The notes under the pieces are model-generated. The model had not been told where the DNA came from. It did not search any database and worked only from the letters and a program-made list of their open reading frames with translations. A program made the position numbers and the translations under genes. Positions 44,130 to 55,526 of a stretch of DNA of 64,000 nt are shown here, piece by piece (the first letter of the stretch is position 1; every line of letters starts with the position of its first letter). Source of the DNA: Euphorbia lathyris (Eukaryota; Streptophyta; Magnoliopsida; Malpighiales; Euphorbiaceae); NCBI RefSeq assembly GCF_963576675.1, contig NC_088918.1, positions 31,033,501 through 31,097,500 of the forward strand, in the 5' to 3' direction.

Positions 44130-45750
44130 TTATATGAACCGAAATACCGCTCGGTCACAAAAGTTTTCAAACAATAAAGGTTTACAAAAATCCGGAGCTA
44201 AGTCCCACCATTGGCTATTCGTGCTTTGACGCCCCATAGCAGCTAGAGCGTCTGCAACCTTGTTCCCCTCTCGATAGACATCAGAAATTACCACATGCAT
44301 TTGGTGAAGACGGGAGAGACAAGCTTTCCAATCCAGTAATAAAACCCATGGCACTCTATCAGTGCGAGTACGAACAACAGAAACCGTGTAGGTTGAATCG
44401 GTTTCGATCCAGATGGTATGCCAACCGTTATCGAAGGCCTAGTTAATTGCCACGATGACCGCCTTTAACTCTGCAAATGTGTGCGTGCGGTGAGGGATAA
44501 GGAAGCGGAAAAGCTCCTTTGAAACGCCCATGTGGTCTCTGAAAACACCATTGCATCCTGCTGCCTCCGACGTTACAGATGCATCCATGTTCACTTTCAG
44601 CCAGCCCCACGATGGATGTTTCCAGATTACCGGCATGATGCGAGGTGCGCACTGAAGCCGCGACTGAATTAGCAGATTTTTAAGGATATTTTGTTCCACC
44701 CACGAATTCCAGATGGCTTCCTTATTCAAGCTATCGGAATGTCTGATAGATTGCCAAACCAGGCGTAGCGTTATTGAGACGTTTGGCTGCTGGTCCTTAA
44801 AGATGCATGTGTTTTGGACCCGCCAGGTGAGCCAAACGACGTGAATTATAACACTTAGCCAGAGCGCAGCAATCTGCGGGCTGAAGGATAAGGATAGAGC
44901 AAAATCCAATAAATCCTTTAATGTACCAGTTTGTGGGAGACGCCTTCCAAACAAGCTTGAAATGGCTTGCCAAGGTGATGCAACAAAGGAGCAGTTAACC
45001 AATAGGTGGTCTGTTGATTCCAAATGTAATCTGCACAAGCAACACCAGGAAGCCATAATACTACCCCGCTCCTATAGAGCCAGTTGCGTAGGAAGACGAT
45101 AATGATATGCCCGCCAGACCATAACCGAGTAAGAAGGAGGGATGTGAGGCTTCCATAGAAAACGGCGGGTGTGCACGTTGGGAGGTTCGAGAAGCCACCG
45201 ATAGAACAGGCCTGAAGCACTCGTCCGTAGCTGGCTTCCATATGCACCGATCCTCATCTTCGCTTAAACGGATCGAAATGATCTCGTTTTTTATATCCGG
45301 GGGCAGCGGCAGGAGGTTGAACCAGGCATCCCTGTGTCTGAAAGACTGAACATCGTCAACTAACTTCAGTCTGTCCTTAACATTAATCCCCAGCTGTTCA
45401 GCCACATTCGGAACCAACCACTCATCATTCCATAAAAATTTTGTCGAAGTTTTACCCAACATCCATTGACAATTAGCCCTTAACAGCTTGTAAGCCCCTT
45501 TACTCGAGCTCCAAATTGAAGATAGCGAGATCTGTCTGGGCAAACCCGATGCACTAATGAATCTGGATCGTAATAGAGTAAAGCACAGAGAGGATCCAGT
45601 TAAGATACCCCAAGCAAGCTTACCTAAAAGAGCCATGTTTAGCAACTCATGTTTTTTCAGCCCCAGCCCACCGTCATTCAACGGTTTCGTGCATAGCTCC
45701 CACGCTGGCATTACCATTTTATCGATTCGTAGTGGAGCCCGAGCAGACAA
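44130..45750 (-). pseudogene. LINE B zf-RVT and RNase H region
   Basis: 45750-45061 continues the RT connection (PLNDGGLGLKKHELLNMALL, FLWNDEWLVPNV). 45056-44439 has CCLCRLHLESTDHLLVNC and the first RNase H block (LKVNMDASVTSE). 44354-44130 has the end (VYREGNKVADALAAMGRQ). A stop at about 44440 and frameshifts divide it. The C-terminus lies 90 bp before the 3' motif. Confidence 0.84.
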
Positions 45751-47571
45751 AGTTTTTTATTTGCCTTGTCAGTCCTTTCAGCAGTAACCTGGGCCACTTA
45801 TATATAATACATGAGTGAACGAGAGCGCTGTTGATTATTGATTTTACAAGTGTGATCCTCCCCGCCATGGAAAGCGCGCTCCCTTTCCATTGAGAGAAGG
45901 AATTGGCAATTTTGTCTGACAATTGTTTCAGATGGATAGTCCGAGGAGCCCCAGAAAATACCGGCACACCCTGATATTTAAACGGAAGCTGGCCAACATG
46001 GATCCCAATTAAATCCGCAAGTCTACCACTTCGTCTGGCTTCTATATGTTTCCCCACAAAGATCTCTAATTTGTTCCAGCTAACTCGCTGACCAAAAATC
46101 TGACCATACTGTTCAAAGGTTTCTACAATTACTTTAACATTGCTGACTGTTGCCTTACAAAAGAGGAGAATATCATCTACGTAGAGACGATGCGTGGGTA
46201 ATCTGTCTGTAGAGGTGTAAGATTCTTGTACCAGCTTACCTGATTCCCTTAATTGAGTGAGCCTGTGGCTAAGAAACTCTTCCTCCAGAGTGAAAAGAAG
46301 AGGTGATAAAGGATCACCCTGTCGAACTCCACGGGAGCAACCAAAGTACCCATTCACCCCGGATGGTGTTAAAATAGATATAAGAGCTGATGAAAGGATA
46401 TTGAGTATCCAATCCGTGAACTGCAATGAGAACCCAAAGGCATCCAGGACTTCGAAGAGAAAGTTCCAGTCTAGCGTGTCAAATGCTTTTGTGATGTCAA
46501 TTTTCATACTCAAATTTCCACCAAAACACTTTTTCTGTAAAAAAAATTCACCCCTTCAGAGGCCACGACGATGCACTAGCGAATGCTACGACCACTTATG
46601 AACCCAAACTGATTGGGTGAAACAATCTCCCTGGCAACCAGAGATAGCCTGTCTGCTAAGATCTTTGAAATTATCTTGAAAACAAAATTGCTCATCACTA
46701 TGGGCCGGTATTGCTCAATTCTTTTAGCCCCCTCCACCTTAGGGATTAAAGCCATGATACTGGAGTTCAAACCCGTTATGATAATACATGTCTGAAAGAA
46801 CCAAAGGACGAATTTGCAGACATCACTACCAACTATATCCCAGTAAGTCTGAAAGAATGTACCTGTGAATCCGTCAGGACCAGGCGAGCTCGAGGGGTTC
46901 ATGTTCATTACTGCATCTTTAATTTCTGTAGTCGATGGGCAGCGTATCAGCTCCTTATTCATGTAAGCAGTAACCGACGGCGGGATCACCTCGTGCACCA
47001 CTTTTAAGTCCGCGGGGTCAGTTCTAGGATTTTTAAATAGGTTCGCATAGTAGGCCGATATGTGCTCTAAAATAGCCATATTATCCGTAACGATTTCATC
47101 ACTGATTTCCAACGCGTGGATACCCATCATGGCTTGCCGATGACTGGCCATATGGTGAAAATACGTGTTGTTGCGGTCAACAAATGTGAGCTAATTAACT
47201 CGGCTTTTCTCCCGTAGAAAGGTCTCTTTCTGAAGTAGATGAACTTCCAGATTCTCGTGTGCCCTGAGTTCATGTTCACGAAGCTCGGCACTGAACCCTG
47301 AAGCTTCAATTTGCTACTGAATCTCAGAAAGTGCAGCTTCACTTCTCTCAATATTTCTGTCCAAGTGACCGAATACCTCTCGGTTCCAAATCCGTAAGAC
47401 GCCTCTTAGACCTTTCAGTTTAAAACTTAACAAATTCATCGGACCGATGTCAAGGTGCTGATCCACCCAGAGCTTTTGAATTACCTCTCCCAGGTTAGGA
47501 TGTGAAGTCCACATTGCTTGGAATCTGAATCTGACAATTTTTGTGGGATTCTGATAAAAGCTGAATAACAC
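45719..47571 (-). pseudogene. LINE B reverse transcriptase
   Basis: Three open pieces. 47571-47314 is a linker. 47151-46576 has PGPDGFTGTFFQTYW, ALIPKVEGAKRIEQYRPIVM and QFGFISGRSIR. 46513-45719 has KIDITKAFDTLDW (first Asp), GVRQGDPLSPLLF and YVDD. Frameshifts separate the pieces. All RT aspartates are still readable. Confidence 0.86.
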
Positions 47572-47592
47572 AGGGTGATGGTCCGAGTGATG

Positions 47593-48243
47593 TCAGGTCA
47601 GAATTGCACAGTTGAAGGACCAGCAATTCTCAAAATCCCCAGAAACCATAGCCCTATCCAGCCTGCTATTGACTCTTGCCTGAGCATGCCTTCCGTTAGT
47701 CCATGTGAAGAAAGAGCCTGAAGCCTGCACATCCGTCCATTCTCCCATATCTAGGAATTCACGAAACTCTTTATAAGGCATGCGCGCCAGCGGTGTTCCT
47801 GATTTTTCATGCGCACCAGTAGTGGCATTAAAGTACCCTATAAGCATCCAATGTCCCGGTGTTACCCTTTACAGGTCGTTAATATCATCAAACATCTATT
47901 TGCGTCTATTAGACCAAACGCTACCATACACAAAGCATACATAACTCATCTTATTCTGTATCCTGCAATTGATTAAGATGAAATGCTCATGACAAAAAAA
48001 TACATTCAACAGAGAATCAACCGAAATTGATTTGAATAACCAAAGCGTTTTTCTATCCTGGCTATTAGCCGTAACAAAAGACATTCCGAGTCTAAGCCAA
48101 AATTGTGAATTAATCGAGGAAATCTCCGTCATTGGTTCAGCAATGCATAAGAATAAAGGTTTATGAGTGTTACATAACTTCATCAAATAGTTCTGGGTAC
48201 CTGTATTCAAAATACCCCTGCAGTTCCAGAAAAGCATAGTCAT
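47593..48243 (-). pseudogene. LINE B endonuclease region
   Basis: Begins MTMLFWNCRGILNTGTQNYL, the usual EEP endonuclease start of plant LINE ORF2 with the catalytic Asn. It continues to an ESF-like segment with SFFTWTNGRHAQARVNSRLDRA. The catalytic GDFNA block reads IGYFNA, so Asp is lost to Tyr. There is a stop or frameshift between 47896 and 47847. Confidence 0.82.
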
Positions 48244-48488
48244 TTAAATCTTACCGGAGGTTTGATGGGTCTTTTTGCTCGAGCTGATTGATTCTTCTTT
48301 TGTGTTTCCGTTTTCTTTGATCGAACTGTCTCCCAATCCTGGTTTTCCGAGTCCATTTCATTAGCCCAACTGATTAGAGTGGTAGCACTATTATCTGAGA
48401 TATCAGTGGTGACTCGTATGTTCGAGTTTCCCGGCGAAGAAGGTCGTTCTATGTCCTCCTCCTCTGGCTCTATCTCTAGGCTGGTGGT

Positions 48489-49494
48489 CTAGACCTCCTT
48501 AACTTGTTCACTGACCCTCTCTGCGGGTTTCTCGAGTGCTTGGATAATACCCGCATTCACAGCGGCAACCAGAATTAATGCTTTTGTTGTATTCCTAACC
48601 GGAGGCCGTATAATCTCATATTTGGTACTCGGTTCTGACTTTTCGTGTCCCTGCTTTTTCGATCTTGAAATTTCAGGTTTTAAGTTCTGTCTACACTCAT
48701 ATGCCATATGCCCAATATTTGTGCAGACTTTACAGAAACTGAGTAACCTCTCGTACACTACATCAATCCAGAAGTGCTTTCCCTCTCTTTCAATTCCCAA
48801 CATTGTGGGCAATTTTGCTGTTAGTTCAATATCTACCAACATTCTGGCATAGTGACCGAAGTCTCCCTCTATAGTAGCTTTATCCAGTCTGATTAAACCT
48901 CCCAATCCCCTAGCAATATCAGAAAGAATTTGGGCATCCCAATATTCCCATGGCAGGGCGTACAAACGAACCTATACATACATGTGCCTGTGTTGTTTTC
49001 TCTGCGTATGGATCGAAGTTTGCCTTCGAAGGTTATAGGCGAAAAGTTCCTGGCTTTAAGTTTAGCACCCCCTTGCTGATTGCTTTCATCTTCTCCTCTC
49101 TAGTTTTCAATAGTATATGGTAAAATCCCCTCCCTATTGAAATCAATCTCCAGGATTCAGAGAGACCCCAGATACTGTTCAGCGTTTGGCGCAGGTCTCC
49201 GACCTTTTTGGGGGAATCTCCTTTCGATAGTATTAATCTACCTATCAATGAATGTTCACATAACGCAAGTCTACGGTTCTAAGCCGTCTGGGAAATCTTG
49301 ACTGATTTTATGCCGCCCAGTTCCGATATCGTTGCCAATGACACAGGTTATTCCGGCAGTGATTTTTTCAAAACCGACGAGAAAGACGGTTTCGGCGCCG
49401 GTACTGCGGACTCATTGCCGTAGCGGAGCTTTGGATTGAAGAGAACTCTGATATCAATGTGATCCTTGAGGGATTGGGAACCCGGAATCGACAT
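48489..49494 (-). pseudogene. LINE B ORF1 (DUF4283-type, zinc knuckle)
   Basis: Starts MSIPGSQSLKDHIDIRVLFN at ATG 49494. A stop after KKSLPE interrupts it. The DUF4283-like part follows (LIGRLILSKGD, WRLISIGRGFYHILLKTREE). After another break comes YALPWEYWDAQILSDIARGL, then RLDKATIEGDFGHYARMLVD and a CCHC-like knuckle (C..C...GHMAYEC). ORF1 proteins of this type bind the LINE RNA. Confidence 0.82.
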
Positions 49495-49620
49495 GGTGCG
49501 GCGGAGCGTGGCGGCGGTTCTAACAGCGATGGTAGGCGGCGGCTAGGGTTCGAGAGCTTTCCATCTTTTCAGATCCTTTTCAAAAAAAATTGCATACTTG
49601 TTCAAACATAAACTATAAAG

Positions 49621-49800
49621 GGGAAAGTACAAAAATAAATCATGTGGGTTGAGTCATTTTCAAACATAAACTATGTGGTTTAAAAGTTGGCAAAGATGTA
49701 CTTTGATATTGATTCTGTTAGCAAACACAGTCCAAATTATTAACGGTATTAAAAAAAAGCAAAAGTCAAAAGTCAAAGGAATTATAGTGAATTTTGTCCT
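49621..49800 (+). repeat. Left copy of an inverted repeat pair around LINE C
   Basis: GGAAAGTACAAAAATAAATC, AAACTATGTGGTTTAAAAGT and TGTTAGCAAACACA match, with gaps, the reverse complement of 53870-54012. The interval between them contains LINE C and little else, so the pair may be the ends of one TIR element. Confidence 0.55.
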
Positions 49801-50324
49801 TATATTTATTTATTTTATAAATTAACCCTTTTATATCTAATTATCACACACAAACCTTAAAACAAAAAAGAAAAATCATTCGCCGAAACAAAAGCTTGTG
49901 ATTGGGTGCGAATCAGCCTTGTCCTCTGGATGCTCTATGGGCTCCATATGATCTATTACAGACTCCATTTTCACTAGACTCTTAAAATTTTACGAAGTTA
50001 TGAAGACAATGTATAATTTTTTTATTGAGGCGAATGGCAGGGTGGAACTCAGGACATCCTAACTAGGTCGGCACCCCCTGCAGAACCCCTTGAGACCAAA
50101 GATGATATTATTAAAAAAAAGAAAAAGGAATAAAGCGTACAAGGTTATGAGAAACAGTAAATATGTCGTCCCGCAAGATTGCAAAAGAAAGCAGAAGAAC
50201 AAAAACTGGGGAGCTCATCCCACCAGACAGGAGCATTGACAGTTCTACCAAAATTTACTAAAGAATCAGCGACCTGATTGCCTTCTATGTAGATGTGCGA
50301 AGCCATCGGATTAATTAAGTTGAG

Positions 50325-50567
50325 CTATTGTAGGCAAAGTAGCCAATCCTGCTTAATCGACCAAGGTACATCTTTAGAGCGGGTCCGTAGTATCCCAACC
50401 ATGTAAGCCGAGTCACTTTCAACCCAAAGCTGAGTCCATCCCCGAGATAACGCTGTTTTGATCGCAAAAACAGTAGCGAGCTCCATAGGGAACGCAAATG
50501 CGCCTAGAAACTGCCCTTGTGATCCCCGAAAGATCCCACCGCAACCTGCTGGACCCGGGCACCCCAC
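50325..50567 (-). pseudogene. LINE C RNase H fragment
   Basis: 80 open codons. GCGGIFRGSQGQFLGAFAFP is followed by WVESDSAYMVGILRTRSKDV (catalytic Asp). The Glu block is shifted relative to other copies (MELATVFAIKTALSRG). The end lies in another frame to about 50210. Confidence 0.78.
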
Positions 50568-51094
50568 GACTGAGGCGTGTGTATTGACCTTTGTCCATCT
50601 CGACGGCGGCAGCTGCTAGCAGACTGGAGTTATATTAGGAGCTTTCTGAGGACGCTTGTCAATACCAAGCTCCCGCATCAATTGTGCCTCCACTAAGGAA
50701 TTCCCCGATGATCCAATCCTGAAACTCGCTGCTTCTCTAATTGAATGCCATAATTCCGCAATGATACGAAGATGGACGGTTGCTCGTCTTTAAAAATGCA
50801 TTTGTTCTTGGCGAACCAAATTACCCAGACAGCATTTACCATAGCAGCATACCATAAAGTCGTTGTTTACGAGCTGAATCTTTGTTTTGAGGTGGCAGTC
50901 ATCAACTCATCAAGGATGGCACTCATATGAATGTTGCGGCCGAAAAAAGAGCCAATGCCTCGCCAGATTTCAATTGCAAAGGGGCAGGTGATGAAAACAT
51001 AAGTCGTGGTTTCCATGGAAGATTCGCATAAGCATCATCTGGAAACCAATACCAACCCTCTTTCACAAAGCTTGTCATGTGTAGGAAGTCCTCC

Positions 51095-51634
51095 CTACAG
51101 GGCCCGCCAACAGATCATTGATCTCGCAGGGGGTATGTTTTTTGCCCAAATGAAACTTCGCCAGGGAGGTAGAGTAACCAGCGGGCACAGCCAAGTATAG
51201 AACAGTTTGGTATTAAACACGCCTTTGACCGACGGTACCCGGATGCAGAAATCCGTTAATTCTGTAATTCTGCTAACAAGTCGCATGCAATTAATAACAT
51301 CCTGAGATAAAGCAGGTAAGTTCTCCCATCCCCTATCAGTGAGATAATCATCAACCTTATCCAAGCACCACTGCTGGTCTTTCAATGATAAACCGGCAAG
51401 CGTAGTGATAGTAGGGCTGATCCAGGCACTATTCCAGAAATTTAACTGCGACCGACGGCCAATCCACCAAAAGCAATTAGATTCCAAGGTGCAATACACT
51501 TGCTTTATGGAGCCCCAAATCATAGAATTTATTACCACTTCGCATGGTTGACCGGCACAAAGGAAACGAGATCTCAGAAGCCTGAAGCAGAGTGTATCTG
51601 ATTGAAGAACTCCCCACGCCATCTTCCCAAGCAT
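51095..51634 (-). pseudogene. LINE C RT connection region
   Basis: 179 open codons: MLGKMAWGVLQSDTLCFRLL, STLE-like segment, RRSQLNFWNSAWISPTITTL and AKNIPPARSMICWRAL. It leads to the zf-RVT region, which is frameshifted (about 51095-50700). Confidence 0.8.
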
Positions 51635-51703
51635 TGAGATGTTAAAGATGCGAAGGTTTTTAATACCCAGGCCCCCTTCAGTAAGCGACTGACAACAGAG
51701 CTT

Positions 51704-52173
51704 CTAGGGAATCACCACAAGTTTTCTAGCATCTATTGATCCAGTCCAGACAAAATTTCTAATGCATCGAGAGAGACGTTTGAGCATGGCAGCCGGCCAC
51801 TTATAGACAATAAACGAATGTATGAAGCTTCCATGAATAACTGAGTTGACTAGAGCAATCCGTCCCACCATAGAGAGATGGTCACCCTTCCACTTAGAAA
51901 ACTGGGCTAACACCTCATCCATTAAACTGAGGATATGCCTGGTTCACGAAACGCCAATGAAGAGGGGGACCCCTAGGTATCGAAAGGGGAGGGAGCCTTT
52001 ACGCATACCAATATGATCTACCAGGCGCAATCCACATCTGTCTGATATACTGGTACCTAGAAAAATGTCTGATTTCTGCCAATTGACCTGCTGACCAAAA
52101 AGAGAGTCGTACAATGAGAAAGCTTCCCTGATGGATTTAATGTTAGTTGTACTTGCTTTGCAGAACAGCAGGA
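51704..52173 (-). pseudogene. LINE C RT after the catalytic motif
   Basis: 52173-51944 begins ILLFCKASTTNIKSIREAFS, the segment normally right after YADD, and has FGQQVNWQKSDIFLG and GSLPFRYLGVPLF. 51922-51704 has SKWKGDHLSMVGRIALVNSV and KRLSRCIRNFVWTG. The YADDV half of the motif is at 53611-53635, on the other side of the solo LTR. Confidence 0.83.
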
Positions 52174-53610
52174 TGATAAGTCCATTATTTACGTATTTTT
52201 GCATGCATATTCATATTTATATTAATGCATTTAGCTTAGATTAGATTAGGTTTTGGAAAGATTTCACTTGTTTGTTCATGATTTCTCCAGAGATAGGTTT
52301 GAAACTCTTAAAAGCTCAATAGGAAGGAATATCATCAAGGAACAGATCCAAAACAGAAGAAAATTGCCGAATTAGGGCAAAAGTATCTGTCCCGATCGTG
52401 ACCATCCAGTCCCGTTCGTGACCATGCCTGAATTTCAACAAAAAGCAGAAAACTATATGTCGCGATCATGACCCCTATCGCGATCGTGACAGACAGATTC
52501 ATCAACTTTGCATGGCAAAGCAAAGTCACGAACGTGACACCCCTGTCTCGTTCGTGACCGACATCTACACTGCAAAAAGACATGATTCTTCAGTTCAATG
52601 ACATCTCTTTCATCCTGAATCATCATCCTTCTTCACCAAAAGCTGTGACTCTAATAACACTTGAAGAGTTATCATCTTGAAGAGACATGATTCTTCATCC
52701 ACTATAAAAGAATACTCATGTCACAGACAAAAGATATACAGAGAGAAAAGAAAGAGAATAATACAGATATAATTACAGAAGTATACTATAGCAGGAAGAT
52801 TCTACAGTTTCTAAGCTTCTACTTCCAAAATTGAAAGAAGCAAGATCGCGAGATACACTTCCTCGAGATACAAGACACAATATACAAAGAAGAAGACACC
52901 TAGGGGCCTGACAAACCTTATAGAGATAGTAAAAGGATTCACAACCCCTATACTCTCATATGTTATAGTCTTTATTCTATGTATTCTTTACTTTTGACAA
53001 ATCATCAACTCTGTCAAACATTTGTTTATCAAAATTATAATTCAATCCAAAACAAATTATTCTATGTTCATCATCTGATTCTATTACTGCTTTCATGAAT
53101 ATTCTAGGAAAATCCATTTAAGCAAGACATAGGAATAGTTATCATTTTATGAAGTTAGAAGAGATTCAGTTCATAAAAGGATAATTGTATCACATGATCT
53201 ACTTGTTTCGTTTTTAATTCTTAATTCCAATTCACTACGATAAGTTGAGGAATTGGAGTTATCTATATAAAAGCATCCGAATTATTTAATCCTGGATCGA
53301 GAGATTGGATTAAATACTTCTATCTTATACAACTGCAGTAAGCTTGAAAAGTGTTATTGAGTTTAAACTTATTAAAATCTATATGTATCATGGGCTATGC
53401 ACGGGATAGAAACTTAGAAATATAATTTTAGTATTACTTTCATTCTTTCTAAACAAAACTATTTTAAACCAAACTATTTATTTCTCTAGAACTAAGAGAA
53501 AACGAATTTATAAAATAAATCTGTTTTAGAAGTTAATCAGCATTCTCTGTGGGAACGATATCTTTTTATTACTATAATCGGAATCATGAACTTGCGGAAT
53601 TCACCTAACA
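52174..53610. mobile_element. Solo LTR (1437 bp) with TSD cagga inside LINE C
   Basis: Starts TGATAAGTCC and ends CACCTAACA, thus TG...CA. The 5-bp duplication cagga is exact at 52169-52173 and 53611-53615, and joining the flanks restores the LINE RT. There is no interior, gag or pol, hence a solo LTR left by LTR-LTR recombination. It contains repeated CGATCGTGAC-like words at 52390-52565. The family is not determined. Confidence 0.85.
52390..52565. repeat. Dispersed CGATCGTGAC/CGTTCGTGAC words
   Basis: Six variants (CCGATCGTGAC, CCGTTCGTGAC, CGCGATCATGAC, CGCGATCGTGAC, CACGAACGTGAC, CTCGTTCGTGAC) occur within 175 bp of the solo LTR. Some also read as near-palindromes. Confidence 0.7.
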
Positions 53611-53853
53611 CAGGACATCATCTGCATAAAGAAGATGGGTTGGGAAATTATATGTACTTGAGTAGCCCATAGCCTGTAAATCCCCAGTATCATGAAGACG
53701 TGATAACCAACAGCTAAGGAAATCCTCAGCAATTCCAAAGAGTAATGAGGATAGGGGATCCCCTTGACGGACGCCTCTAGAACAACGGAAATAACCAGAG
53801 GTGGCAGCCCCGCTCAGAATGGAGATCCTAGTTGAGGAGAGAATATAAGGACC
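53611..53853 (-). pseudogene. LINE C RT N-terminal piece
   Basis: On the minus strand it holds the GVRQGDPLS block (about 53755-53785) and ends in YADDV right at the solo LTR boundary. The 5' truncation point of the LINE is near 53853. Confidence 0.7.
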
Positions 53854-53869
53854 AAATTAAATCTTTTCC

Positions 53870-54012
53870 CTTTGACTTTTAACACCGTTAGTCAATTTGG
53901 TATGTGTTTGCTAACGGAATGAAGTACATGGTACCATTTTGTAAACTTTTAAACCACATAGGTGTTGTTCGAAAACGGGCGTAACCATAAGGTTTATTTT
54001 TGTACTTTTTCC
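53870..54012 (-). repeat. Right copy of the inverted repeat pair around LINE C
   Basis: Reverse complement similarity to 49621-49800 (TTTGACTTTTAACACCGTTA, GTGTTTGCTAACGGAAT, AAACTTTTAAACCACATAG, TTTATTTTTGTACTTT). It lies directly next to the tandem array. Confidence 0.55.
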
Positions 54013-54378
54013 TAGTTTTAATGCTATTTATTAAAGTTAAATAAAGAGAATTTGAATGGACCCTTACATATTTTTTATCGTTATATAATTTGTTTTCGTT
54101 AGGATATTTTGTAAGTTGTTTTATTATATCTATTAAATACAAATATAATTTTTTTTTCAGTTATATTGGTTTTAATACTATTTATAAAGTTAAATGAATG
54201 GAATTTGAATGGATCCTTACATATTTTTTTTGTCAATATGTTCTAATTTTTTTTTAAATTATATCGGTTTTAATGCTATTTACTAAAGTTTTTAAATAAA
54301 GAGAATTTGAATGGATCCTTATATATTTTTTGTCAATGTGTTATAATTTTTTTTAATTATATTGGTTTTAATGCTATT

Positions 54379-55526
54379 TTTTTGATAAAAATTGGGACGA
54401 GACAGAACTAGGGCGGGGTGAACACCTATGGCCCAAGAATTGTCAAACCCGCAATATATTAATAAAAGGAAAAATGAATGTTTGAACAAGAAGAGAGGAA
54501 GGAGAACAAACAAAAGAAGAGGGGAGGAGAAAAGTTTAGAGAAAATTAAGAGAAACGCAAATGTGAAATACTACAAATGTCATCATTGATAAACCTGTGG
54601 CAAAAAGCAGAAGCGGAAGGCCACTAATTGATCATTGAAGAAGAGACTCCAAATTTTGCCAAAGCATCAGCAACTCTATTTCCTTCCCTAAAGATGTGAG
54701 AAAAGAGAATGTTCATCCTAGAGCAAATACTGAGACAGTGCAACCATTCTTATCGAATACTCCAAGGAACATCCATGGAACGATGTCTAAGCAGATTAAC
54801 AACGTACATTGAGTCCGACTCAACCCAAAGCTGATGCCAATTTTTCTCCCAAGCAAGTTCAATTGCGAAAATAGCGGCTCTTAATTCAGCCATATAAGCA
54901 AAAGAAGGAGGGATAGAAAAAGCAAAACAACCTTTGGGAAAACCTCGATAGTTGCGAAAAATACCACCCGCTCCAGCCTCGCCAGGAGTGCCAAAAGCAG
55001 AGCCGTCCACATTTACTTTAACCCAGCCCGGAGGAGGTTTAAGCTAGTGGACCAGAATAATGTTGGGAGCAGGAGGCGGCCTAGGAGGAGCTAGAAGACG
55101 GGATAAGATAACAGCATCTCTCCGGGAAGAGCAAAAAGCTTTAGAAGAGGCAAAGGACTCGCGAATCATTCGAAATAGTTTGATCTTCGAGTGTTGAATA
55201 GAAGGAGAAACATCTTTAAAGATTGCTTCATTCCGACAATGCCAGATTAACCAGATGCAAGTGATAACGGCAACATTCTAGATTGTCGACACTTGAGAGC
55301 CAAAATGAATGCTGCGGAGATTGCTGAAGAAGTGGATGAATTGGGAATGCCGAGGTAAAGAGCAGGCAAAATGAATCTCAAGTGCCCTCCAAAGAGAATC
55401 TGCAAAAGAACAACTAATGAATAAATGATTAATGGACTCAGTATCCCTGCCACAAAGAACACAGCAAGAGGCAATGGAGAATCCAATGTGCTGCAGGAGA
55501 TCGTGAGTCGGAACCCGACCATGCAA
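54379..55526 (-). mobile_element. 5'-truncated LINE D with 15-bp TSD
   Basis: The target duplication GGTTTTAATGCTATT is exact at 54364-54378 and 55527-55541. The minus strand has the end of the zf-RVT region (55526-55278: HGRVPTHDLLQHIGFSIASC, C..C....INHLFISC), RNase H (55010-54750) and an A-tail (T-run at 54379). The 1.15-kb length shows strong 5' truncation. Confidence 0.92.
54750..55010 (-). pseudogene. LINE D RNase H fragment
   Basis: 86 open codons: MDGSAFGTPGEAGAGGIFRN (first Asp), YMAELRAAIFAIELAW (Glu) and WVESDSMYVVNLLRHRSMDV (Asp). The C-terminal part follows out of frame with a SRMNILFSHIFREGNRVADALAK-like reading near 54660-54730. Confidence 0.82.

Larger units (their letters stand above)
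43985..49578 (-). mobile_element. Near full-length L1-type LINE B, multiply broken
   Basis: On the minus strand: 5' UTR (about 85 bp), ORF1 (49494-48489), ORF2 with endonuclease, RT, zf-RVT and RNase H (48243-44130), and a 3' UTR with the TCCCAGCTAGGCTGGCACCC motif (44035-44054) and A-tail. It is the most complete LINE of the window. Stops and frameshifts in every domain make it inactive. Confidence 0.9.
50017..53853 (-). mobile_element. 5'-truncated LINE C, split by a solo LTR
   Basis: On the minus strand: RT from about 53853 (RGVRQGDPLS type block), interruption inside the YADD motif region by a solo LTR (52174-53610), RT continuation at 52173, connection region, zf-RVT and RNase H. A 3' motif TCCTAACTAGGTCGGCACCC (50067-50086) and an A-tail (T-run 50017-50023) end it. 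Multiple stops are present. Confidence 0.87.
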
